Of a stretch of 45,574 nucleotides of DNA, positions 38,121 through 45,574 are shown piece after piece (the first letter of the stretch is position 1; every line of letters starts with the position of its first letter). The stretch covers positions 1 to 45,574 of the forward strand of contig SVQY01000016.1 of the NCBI GenBank assembly GCA_015065135.1. The letters are read 5' to 3'. The position numbers were made by a program, and so were the translations under genes. The stretch is from Oscillospiraceae bacterium (GTDB taxonomy: Bacteria; Bacillota; Clostridia; Oscillospirales; CAG-272). The notes under the pieces were generated by a model. It did no database searches. It was not told where the DNA came from and saw only the letters and a program-made list of their open reading frames with translations.

Positions 38121-39242
38121 TCAAAGCGACATCGTGGTGGCAAGCTTTTCCAGCAGCTCGTCCGCGTGGGTCATGGAATAGGCCGCATCGGGGGCGATAT
38201 CGCCGATGGCAAGAATATCGGCAAGCCCCATTTTCAGCAGCTCGTTTTTATCGTCACCGATACAGCCGACAAGGCAAAAAACGGGAACGTTCGCCTTTTT
38301 TGCTGCATTTGCGACACCGCTGATAGCTTTTCCGTAAAGGCTCTGACGGTCGATCTTGCCCTCGCCGGTGATCACCGCGTCGGCGCCCTGCAGCAATGCG
38401 TCAAAGCGCACCGCCTCCAGCACCGCATCGATGCCGGAGCGGATGGTGGCGTTGCAGAAGGCCAGCAGAGGAGCGGAGATGCCGCCGCCGGCACCGCAGC
38501 CGGGGGTGGCTGCCACGTTTAGACCGCAGGTCTTTTCCAGTACGGTGGCATAGTGGCTCATACCCTTCTCCATCTCGGGCAGCCAGCTGTCGTGACAGCC
38601 CTTTTGCTTGGCGTAAACATAGGTGGCGCCCTCCGGCCCAAGCAGCGGGTTCTTGACGTCGGTGGCAATGGTAAAGCGACACTCCTTCAAGCGGGGATCA
38701 AGCTTTTCGGTGTCAATGTAGGCGATCTGCTTCAGCGTAGCGCCTGCGGGCGTAAAGGAAACACCGTCGTCGGTGACAAAATCCGCGCCAAGTGCAGCCA
38801 GCATGCCGCAGCCGCCATCGTTGGTGCCGCTCCCACCCACGGTCAGCAAAATATCGCGGAAGCCACGATCCAGCGCATCCCGGATCAGCTCGCCTACGCC
38901 AACGGTGGTCGCGTAAGGAACAAAGCGATCCTTTTCTGCTACCAGCGTGAGGCCTGCGGCACGCGCCATTTCGATAATGGCAGTCTTTTCAATGTAACCG
39001 TAGGCGGCATCCACCGGCTGGCCGTTGGTGCCGTGTACCGCTACGGTGATCTGTCGCTCGGCCGGTACCAGGGCGGAAAGCGTGCCCTCGCCGCCGTCGG
39101 CGATCGGAACACAGATCAGCTCCGGGTCGGTGAGTGCGGCGTTTTGGGAAAGGCCGTGCGCGATCGCGGCGGCGGCATCCTCAGCGGAAATGCTGCCCTT
39201 AAAGGAATCGGGGGCGATCAGGATCTTGCGTTTACTTTGCAT
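38121..39242 (-). CDS. Glycerate 2-kinase
   Basis: 373 residues, the usual GarK/GlxK length. Family motifs are IAPDSFKGSISAEDAA at the N-terminus, PIADGGEGTL, TVGGSGTNDGGCG and LLEAVRFD-type segments near 290 followed by VITGEGKIDRQS. The enzyme phosphorylates D-glycerate to 2-phosphoglycerate, which feeds glycolysis. Glycerate arises from tartronate semialdehyde after aldol cleavage of sugar acids, which fits the aldolase-like and dehydrogenase genes elsewhere in the window. It begins 11 bases after GGGAGAC and has a plausible promoter at 39276-39304. Confidence 0.92.
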   Translation of the reverse strand: MQSKRKILIAPDSFKGSISAEDAAAAIAHGLSQNAALTDPELICVPIADGGEGTLSALVPAERQITVAVHGTNGQPVDAAYGYIEKTAIIEMARAAGLTLVAEKDRFVPYATTVGVGELIRDALDRGFRDILLTVGGSGTNDGGCGMLAALGADFVTDDGVSFTPAGATLKQIAYIDTEKLDPRLKECRFTIATDVKNPLLGPEGATYVYAKQKGCHDSWLPEMEKGMSHYATVLEKTCGLNVAATPGCGAGGGISAPLLAFCNATIRSGIDAVLEAVRFDALLQGADAVITGEGKIDRQSLYGKAISGVANAAKKANVPVFCLVGCIGDDKNELLKMGLADILAIGDIAPDAAYSMTHADELLEKLATTMSL

Positions 39243-39275
39243 AAAATGTCTCCCTTGCTATGCATTGTTGCTTTC

Positions 39276-39304
39276 AGTTTACCATATTTTGCAAGGAAAA
39301 GCAA
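39276..39304 (-). promoter_or_regulatory. Candidate promoter of the glycerate kinase operon
   Basis: Minus-strand TTGCTT (39299-39304), 17-base spacer, TAAACT (39276-39281). Confidence 0.45.
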
Positions 39305-39417
39305 GGGTTGCCTTTCATAAAAAGAGGAATTTCTTTGTAAAATCAAACAGAAAACCGCAAGCGACTTGCTGAATTTTTATGCAAAAAAGAAAAAATCGAA
39401 TTTTGGCAAAAAAGATA

Positions 39418-39446
39418 TTGACGAAACGCCGTGCATTTATTATAAT
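39418..39446 (+). promoter_or_regulatory. Promoter of the leucine/valine biosynthesis operon
   Basis: TTGACG (39418-39423), 17-base spacer, perfect TATAAT (39441-39446). The transcript starts near 39453 and carries a leader of about 330 bases. Confidence 0.78.
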
Positions 39447-39454
39447 ATTAACAA

Positions 39455-39741
39455 TAAGAAAAGCGATGACAGGAAACAAATCTTGCGGCGCAGCAAAGAG
39501 AGTTGCCGGTTGGTGTAAGGCAATATGCAAGGCAGGGAATAACTCATCCTCGAGCTGTCGGTCCAAAGGCGCGAGCCAAGTAGAACCGAACGGGATCTCC
39601 CGTTACAGAGAAGTCGTGTGCAGGCATGACGCCAAGTGGGTGCATCGCACCAAGCAGAGTGGTACCGCGGGGAGAAGTCTTCGTCTCTTTTATGCAAAGC
39701 AAACGTTCTGTGCTGTTGCGTAAAAGGGGCTTTTTGTTTTT
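39455..39741 (+). ncRNA. T-box leader, leucine-specific, with antiterminator and terminator
   Basis: The T-box core TGGTACCGCGG is at 39660-39670, preceded by the AGAG arm of the antiterminator. In Stem I the candidate specifier codon is CTC (39543-39545, in AATAACTCATC), a Leu codon. The terminator pairs CTCTTTTATGC (39685-39695) with GCGTAAAAGGG (39718-39728) over all eleven positions and is followed by T5-G-T5. The antiterminator needs GTCTCT around 39684-39689, so the two structures exclude one another. Uncharged tRNA-Leu should allow read-through into leuA. Confidence 0.9.
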
Positions 39742-39780
39742 CATAGCCCCTTACCACGGCCACAAGGAAAGGAAAAAATT

Positions 39781-41448
39781 ATGCAAAACTGTGCCAAGTA
39801 CGAAAAGCAATATTTCATGCCCAAGGGTGTGACCATGGACTGGATGTTCAAGGACGCGGTCGAAAAGCCGCCCATCTGGTGCTCGGTCGACCTGCGTGAC
39901 GGCAATCAGGCTCTGGTCACCCCGATGAGTCTGGAGGAGAAGCTCAGCTTCTTCAAGCTGCTGTGCAAGCTGGGCTTCAAGGAGATCGAGATCGGCTTTC
40001 CCGCCGCCTCCGAGACCGAGTATGAATTCTGCCGCACTATTATCGAGCAGGACCTGATCCCCGATGACGTGACCATTCAGGTGCTGACTCAGTCCCGTGA
40101 GCATATCATTGCAAAGACCTTTGAGGCGCTGCGCGGCGCCAAGCACGCTATCGTGCATCTGTATAACTCCACCTCCGTGGCACAGCGCGAGCAGGTATTC
40201 CGCCGCTCCAAGGAGGAGATCGTTGAGATCGCGGAGCTGGGTGCGCGCCTTTGCAAGGAATACAGAGAAAAGACCGAGGGACATTTTACCTTTGAGTATT
40301 CTCCCGAGAGCTTTACCGGCACCGAGCCCGAGTTTGCCGCCGAGATCTGTAACAAGGTGCTGGATATCTGGCAGCCCACTCCCGAGGATAAGGTCATCAT
40401 CAACCTGCCCGTTACCGTGTCGCACTCGATGCCTCACGTTTACGGTGCGCAGGTGGAGTATATGTGCAAGAATCTGAAGGGCAGAGAAAATCTGATCATC
40501 TCTCTGCATCCTCACAACGATCGCGGCTGTGCCGTGGCGGATAGCGAGATCGGCTTGCTGGCAGGCGGTGACCGCATCGAGGGTACCCTGTTCGGCAACG
40601 GTGAGCGCACCGGCAATGTGGATATCATCACCCTGGCGTTGAACCTGTATTCCCAGGGCATCGATCCCGGCCTTGATTTCAGCGACCTGCCTGCCATTAC
40701 CGAGGTCTATGAGCGTGTGACGGGTATGAAGGTCTATGACCGTCAGCCCTATAGCGGCAAGCTGGTGTTTGCGGCCTTCAGCGGCTCTCACCAGGATGCT
40801 ATCGCAAAGGGTATGAAGTTCCGTGAGACAAAGGGCGGCGGTGTCTGGAACGTGCCTTACCTGCCCATCGATCCCTGCGACGTGGGGCGTGTTTACGAGG
40901 CTGACGTCATCCGCATCAATTCCCAGTCGGGCAAGGGCGGCATCGGCTATATCCTGGAGACCAATTATCATCACGTCCTCCCGCCCAAGATGCGCGAGGC
41001 CTTCGGCTACCACGTCAAGAGCATTTCGGATCACGAGCATCGTGAGCTGATGCCCGCCGAGGTCTATGACATCTTCGTTCGTGATTTCGTGAATAAGGAC
41101 CACGCGCTTTCGGTGGAAAAGGCCACCTACGTGGAGACCGATACCGGCGTGCTGGCCATTGCGAGATTGCGTGTCCGCGGCGATGCCGTGGAGGTCACCG
41201 CATCGGGTAACGGCCGTCTGGATGCCATCAACAATGCCATTCGCAAGGTGCTTGGCACCGAGTATGTGCTGGAGCATTACGCACAGCACGCGTTGGAGGA
41301 GAAGTCCACCTCTCAGGCAGCGGCCTACGTCGGCATCCGCCTTGGCGGTAAGAGCTACTGGGGCGCCGGTATCGATAGCGATATCATCGAGTCCTCTGTG
41401 CGCGCGTTGGTCAGCGCCGTAAACGGCTTGCTGGCCGATCAGAAGTAA
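39781..41448 (+). CDS. leuA: 2-isopropylmalate synthase (LeuA, long type)
   Basis: 555 residues, matching the longer LeuA type that starts with a YMPKGVTMDW-like segment. The catalytic barrel has SVDLRDGNQALVTPM, GFKEIEIGFPAAS, the metal-binding HPHNDRGCA and GNGERTGNVDI. The C-terminal regulatory domain (residues ~430-555) should bind leucine for feedback inhibition. It condenses acetyl-CoA with 2-ketoisovalerate, the first committed step to leucine. AAGGAAAGG precedes ATG 39781. The T-box leader controls the transcript, and ilvB follows 19 bases after the stop. Confidence 0.95.
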   Translation: MQNCAKYEKQYFMPKGVTMDWMFKDAVEKPPIWCSVDLRDGNQALVTPMSLEEKLSFFKLLCKLGFKEIEIGFPAASETEYEFCRTIIEQDLIPDDVTIQVLTQSREHIIAKTFEALRGAKHAIVHLYNSTSVAQREQVFRRSKEEIVEIAELGARLCKEYREKTEGHFTFEYSPESFTGTEPEFAAEICNKVLDIWQPTPEDKVIINLPVTVSHSMPHVYGAQVEYMCKNLKGRENLIISLHPHNDRGCAVADSEIGLLAGGDRIEGTLFGNGERTGNVDIITLALNLYSQGIDPGLDFSDLPAITEVYERVTGMKVYDRQPYSGKLVFAAFSGSHQDAIAKGMKFRETKGGGVWNVPYLPIDPCDVGRVYEADVIRINSQSGKGGIGYILETNYHHVLPPKMREAFGYHVKSISDHEHRELMPAEVYDIFVRDFVNKDHALSVEKATYVETDTGVLAIARLRVRGDAVEVTASGNGRLDAINNAIRKVLGTEYVLEHYAQHALEEKSTSQAAAYVGIRLGGKSYWGAGIDSDIIESSVRALVSAVNGLLADQK

Positions 41449-41467
41449 CATTTGTCAGGAGAGAATA

Positions 41468-43171
41468 ATGAAATTAACCGGAGCAGAAATTATCATCCGC
41501 ACTCTCATTGAGCAGGGTGTGACCGACGTGTTCGGCTACCCCGGCGGACAGGTCATCAATATTTACGATGCGCTTTATAAGTACCGTGATGAGATCAATC
41601 ACGTGTTGACCGCACACGAGCAGGGAGCCTCCCACGCGGCGGACGGCTATTCCCGTGCCACCGGCAAGGTGGGTGTTTGTATCGCCACCTCCGGCCCCGG
41701 TGCCACCAACCTGGTCACCGGTATCGCTACCGCGATGCTGGATTCCATCCCCTTGGTCGCTATCACCGGCAACGTGCCTTGCTCGCTCATCGGCAAGGAC
41801 AGCTTCCAGGAGATCGATATCACCGGCATCACGCTGCCGATCACCAAGCACAACTACTTCGTCAACGATGTCAGCAAGCTGGCTGACAGCATCCGCGAGG
41901 CCTTCCGCATCGCCAGATCCGGCCGTCCCGGCCCCGTGCTGGTGGACGTGCCTAAGGATGTGCAGGTGGCGACCTTTGAGTTTGAGGAGCAGCCCATTCC
42001 CGAAAAGTTCCCGTTGCCCATCGCAGAGCAGGCGCAGATCGATGAGGCTATTGCCATGCTGAATGCTGCCAAGCGCCCCTATATCTACATCGGCGGCGGC
42101 GCTGCGGGTCTGAGCCTTGGCAAGGAGATCATTGCCTTGGCTGAGAAGATGGATGCCTATATCGGCTGCACCTTTATGGGGCTTTCCGCCGTAAATGGCG
42201 ACTGTGACCGCTTCCTTGGCATGCAGGGCATGCACGGCCACTACGCCTCCTCCATGGCGCAGAAGGATGCGGATCTTATCCTTGGCGTCGGCGTGCGCTT
42301 CTCCGACCGTGCCACCGGCAATGTAAAGAAGTATGCGAGGGGCACCAAGGTGATCCAGCTGGATCCCGATTTTTCCGAGATCAATAAGAACGTGCTGGTG
42401 GATATCGGTATCGTGGCAGACGTGAAGGATGCCTTTACCCGTATCGCCGCAGGCGTTTCCCGTCAGGAGCACGCCGAATGGCGCGAGGTGGTGGAAAAAT
42501 ACCGCGCACGCGAGGCGCAGTTTGACAGAGAGCAGCGGGAGCAGGCAGGCGACAAGCTGGTGCCGCGCCGTCTGTTTGACATCATCAATGCCCACAAGCT
42601 GCCCGCTACGGTGATCGCCACAGACGTGGGTCAGCATCAGATGTGGACGGCACAGTACGCAAGCTTTGATATGCCGCGCCGCTTCGTTTCCAGCGGCGGC
42701 CTCGGTACTATGGGCTTTGGCCTCGGTGCCGCCATCGGCGCACAGGTCGCCACCAAGGATCCCGTCGTGCTGATCACGGGTGACGGCAGCTTTGGTATGA
42801 ACCTCAACGAGCTCGCCACCGCCGTTTCCTATCAGATCCCGCTGGTGATCGTCATCGTCAACAACGGCGTGCTGGGCATGGTGCGCCAGTGGCAGACACT
42901 CTTCTTCGGCGGCCGTTATTCCAATACGGTGCTGGAGCGCAAGACCGATTTTGTAAAGCTGGCAGAGGCATTCGGCGCCGTCGGCATGACCGCCACCACG
43001 CCTGTAGAGTTTGAGGCGGCCTTTACAAAGGCGCTGACCGTTAAGGGACCCGTGGTGATCGACACCTACATCGATAAGGATGAGTTCGTGCTGCCGATGC
43101 TGCCGCCCGGCGGTTCCATTGAGGATATCATCACCAAGGCAAGGGCAAAGGGGGAAAAGGACAATGGCTAA
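41468..43171 (+). CDS. ilvB: Acetolactate synthase large (catalytic) subunit
   Basis: 567 residues. The thiamine-diphosphate glutamate is Glu51 (AHEQGASHAADGY), FGYPGGQVINIYDAL and SGPGATNLVTGIA are typical, and the ThDP-binding block is GDGSFGMNLNELAT...NNGVLGMVRQWQ. FAD-binding RFSDRATGN lies mid-protein. It joins two pyruvates (or pyruvate and 2-ketobutyrate) to acetolactate for valine, leucine and isoleucine. The stop overlaps the ilvN start by 8 bases. AGGAGAG precedes the ATG. Confidence 0.97.
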   Translation: MKLTGAEIIIRTLIEQGVTDVFGYPGGQVINIYDALYKYRDEINHVLTAHEQGASHAADGYSRATGKVGVCIATSGPGATNLVTGIATAMLDSIPLVAITGNVPCSLIGKDSFQEIDITGITLPITKHNYFVNDVSKLADSIREAFRIARSGRPGPVLVDVPKDVQVATFEFEEQPIPEKFPLPIAEQAQIDEAIAMLNAAKRPYIYIGGGAAGLSLGKEIIALAEKMDAYIGCTFMGLSAVNGDCDRFLGMQGMHGHYASSMAQKDADLILGVGVRFSDRATGNVKKYARGTKVIQLDPDFSEINKNVLVDIGIVADVKDAFTRIAAGVSRQEHAEWREVVEKYRAREAQFDREQREQAGDKLVPRRLFDIINAHKLPATVIATDVGQHQMWTAQYASFDMPRRFVSSGGLGTMGFGLGAAIGAQVATKDPVVLITGDGSFGMNLNELATAVSYQIPLVIVIVNNGVLGMVRQWQTLFFGGRYSNTVLERKTDFVKLAEAFGAVGMTATTPVEFEAAFTKALTVKGPVVIDTYIDKDEFVLPMLPPGGSIEDIITKARAKGEKDNG

Positions 43172-43667
43172 AAACAAATTTGTAATTGCCGTTTACGTAG
43201 ATAACCAGTACGGCGTTCTGACCCGTGTGACCAGTATGTTTACCCGTCGTGGCTTCAACATCGATGCCCTGACGGTAGGCGAGACCGAGGATCCCGCCTA
43301 TTCCCGCATCACCATCTCTCTTTCGGGTGACGGATATGCGAGAGAGCAGCTCATCAACCAGATGAAAAAGCTGTTCAATGTGAAAAAGGTAGAGGTGCTG
43401 GAGGATAGCGAGTGCATCAAGCGCGAGCTGATGCTGATCAAGATCGCCAACAAGCCCGAGAACCGCTCGGATATTCATTTCGCCGTGGATACCTATCGCG
43501 CTAAGGTGGTGGATTACACCACCGACGGTATGTGCATCGAGGTCACCGGCGACCCTACCAAGATCGATGCCTTCGTGAAGCTGATGAAGCCCTTCGGCAT
43601 CATTGAGATCTGCCGCACCGGTATCGTAGCGCTGGAGCGCGGTACCACGTCTCTTCTTTCCAAGTAA
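43164..43667 (+). CDS. ilvN: Acetolactate synthase small (regulatory) subunit
   Basis: 167 residues. The N-terminal ACT domain reads FVIAVYVDNQYGVLTRVTSM with FNIDALTVGETEDP, the valine-binding part. The second domain (SDIHFAVDTYRAKVVDYTTD) is the usual C-terminal region that contacts IlvB. ATG 43164 lies six bases after GGGGAAAAGGA and overlaps the ilvB stop. Translational coupling should give equal subunits. Expected feedback control by valine. Confidence 0.96.
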   Translation: MAKNKFVIAVYVDNQYGVLTRVTSMFTRRGFNIDALTVGETEDPAYSRITISLSGDGYAREQLINQMKKLFNVKKVEVLEDSECIKRELMLIKIANKPENRSDIHFAVDTYRAKVVDYTTDGMCIEVTGDPTKIDAFVKLMKPFGIIEICRTGIVALERGTTSLLSK

Positions 43668-44729
<1,062 letters not shown>

Positions 44730-44732
44730 GGC

Positions 44733-44778
44733 GTAGCGAAGGCTACCGTAAAGGCACACGAGCCGCGGCTCGTGTGCC
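44733..44778 (+). repeat. Two intercistronic palindromes between ilvC and ilvD
   Basis: GTAGC-GAAG-GCTAC (44733-44746) is followed by a perfect 12-base palindrome GGCACACGAGCC-GC-GGCTCGTGTGCC (44753-44778). No T-tract follows, so transcription should continue. The hairpins probably protect the upstream ilvC mRNA or slow exonucleases. Confidence 0.65.
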
Positions 44779-44820
44779 CCATACAGTAACTTTCTATCTA
44801 TGATACAGGAGGGAATTGCT

Positions 44821-45574
44821 ATGATTAAAGATACCATTGTAAACGGTTGCGATAATGCACCTCACCGTTCGCTCTATAATGCGCTGGGTCTGACCAATGA
44901 GGAGCTGCAAAAGCCGCTCATCGGCATCGTTTGCTCCTATAACGAGATCGTGCCCGGCCATATGAACCTGGATAAGATCGCAGATGCGGTCAAGATCGGT
45001 GTTGCCCTTGCGGGCGGTACCCCCATCATGTTCCCGGCCATCGCCGTTTGCGATGGTATTGCTATGGGTCATGAGGGCATGAAATACTCGCTGGTCACCC
45101 GTGATCTGATCGCCGACTCCACCGAGGCCATGGTAAAGGCACACGGCTTTGACGGCCTGGTGATGATCCCCAACTGCGACAAGAACGTGCCCGGCCTGCT
45201 GATGGCTGCGGCTCGTCTCAATATCCCCACCGTATTTGTCAGCGGCGGCCCGATGCTTGCCGGTCGCGTGGGTGGCAAAAAGACCAGCCTTTCCTCCATG
45301 TTTGAGGCAGTCGGTGCTTACCATGCAGGCAGGATCGACGATGACAAGCTGAATGAATTCGAGTGCAAGACCTGTCCCTCCTGCGGCTCCTGCTCGGGTA
45401 TGTATACCGCCAATTCCATGAACTGCCTTACCGAGGTGCTGGGCATGGGTCTGCGCGGCAACGGCACCATTCCCGCGCCCTATTCCGCACGCATTCAGCT
45501 GGCAAAGCACGCGGGTATGCAGGTCATGGATCTGGTGAAAAAGAACATCCGTCCCCGCGATATCATGACGGCAG
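44821..45574 (+). CDS. ilvD: Dihydroxy-acid dehydratase (C-terminus outside window)
   Basis: The first 251 residues are present; the gene runs off the right edge. Conserved features: [50 protein letters not shown], the Fe-S cysteine in PNCDKNVPG and the [20 protein letters not shown] block that holds two further cluster cysteines. It dehydrates dihydroxyisovalerate to 2-ketoisovalerate. ATG 44821 follows CAGGAGGGAATTG. Last visible gene of the T-box-controlled operon. Confidence 0.95.
   Translation, partial: MIKDTIVNGCDNAPHRSLYNALGLTNEELQKPLIGIVCSYNEIVPGHMNLDKIADAVKIGVALAGGTPIMFPAIAVCDGIAMGHEGMKYSLVTRDLIADSTEAMVKAHGFDGLVMIPNCDKNVPGLLMAAARLNIPTVFVSGGPMLAGRVGGKKTSLSSMFEAVGAYHAGRIDDDKLNEFECKTCPSCGSCSGMYTANSMNCLTEVLGMGLRGNGTIPAPYSARIQLAKHAGMQVMDLVKKNIRPRDIMTA

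Noticed and set aside
39724-39752. AAGGGGCT/AGCCCCTT hairpin as the T-box terminator.
   Set aside because: No T-tract follows it. The upstream CTCTTTTATGC/GCGTAAAAGGG pairing, followed by T5-G-T5, fits the terminator better.

Overview
The window looks like the chromosome of an anaerobic, polysaccharide-degrading Gram-positive bacterium of the Clostridia type, probably from a gut. The grounds are strong AAGGAGG-type ribosome binding sites, consensus TTGACA/TATAAT promoters, a T-box leader, a tetrahydrofolate riboswitch, an ECF folate transporter subunit, an oxygen-sensitive glycyl radical enzyme with its activase, and many plant-cell-wall enzymes without export signals. The species cannot be named from the sequence alone. 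Almost all the DNA is coding, mostly in short operons closed by strong, often bidirectional hairpin terminators. There is no rRNA, tRNA, insertion sequence, integrase or CRISPR array.

Layout. 1-1904 (minus): an operon of two short-chain dehydrogenases around a type I dehydroquinase-like protein, divergent from an AraC regulator (2072-2836). 2886-4247 (minus): a cation/proton antiporter. 4332-5776 (minus): a metallo-beta-lactamase-fold hydrolase and an AraC regulator, divergent from a GH4 enzyme resembling alpha-galacturonidase LplD plus a serine hydrolase (5921-8790). 8855-12659 (minus): a very large surface protein and another AraC regulator. 12796-17223 (plus): enolase-superfamily dehydratase, dehydrogenase, GH10 xylanase and RraA-like aldolase candidate, a plausible route from pentose to sugar acid to pyruvate. 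17271-19788 (minus): HPF, then an acyl esterase under a LacI regulator.

19865-21954 (plus): a promoter, a THF riboswitch and one open frame that joins the folate transporter subunit FolT to folylpolyglutamate synthase FolC. 22124-24115 (plus): an isolated pair of phage-tail-like genes with its own promoter. 24165-26332 (minus): typA and a 54-residue basic protein. 26570-33673 (plus): glycyl radical enzyme, activase, HAD phosphatase, GH36-type galactosidase/raffinose-synthase homologue and GH51 arabinofuranosidase. 33722-36747: a beta-helix (polygalacturonase-like) protein and a second metallo-hydrolase, divergent from an SGNH esterase. 36811-39242 (minus): a membrane protein and glycerate kinase. 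39418-45574 (plus): a Leu-type T-box leader followed by leuA, ilvB, ilvN, ilvC and ilvD (cut by the window end).

The catabolic genes together suggest intracellular processing of xylan, arabinan and pectin oligosaccharides taken up by transporters encoded elsewhere. The items most worth following are the FolT-FolC fusion behind a THF riboswitch, the glycyl radical enzyme with an atypical radical loop and active-site motif, and the stranded phage baseplate/fibre-like gene pair.
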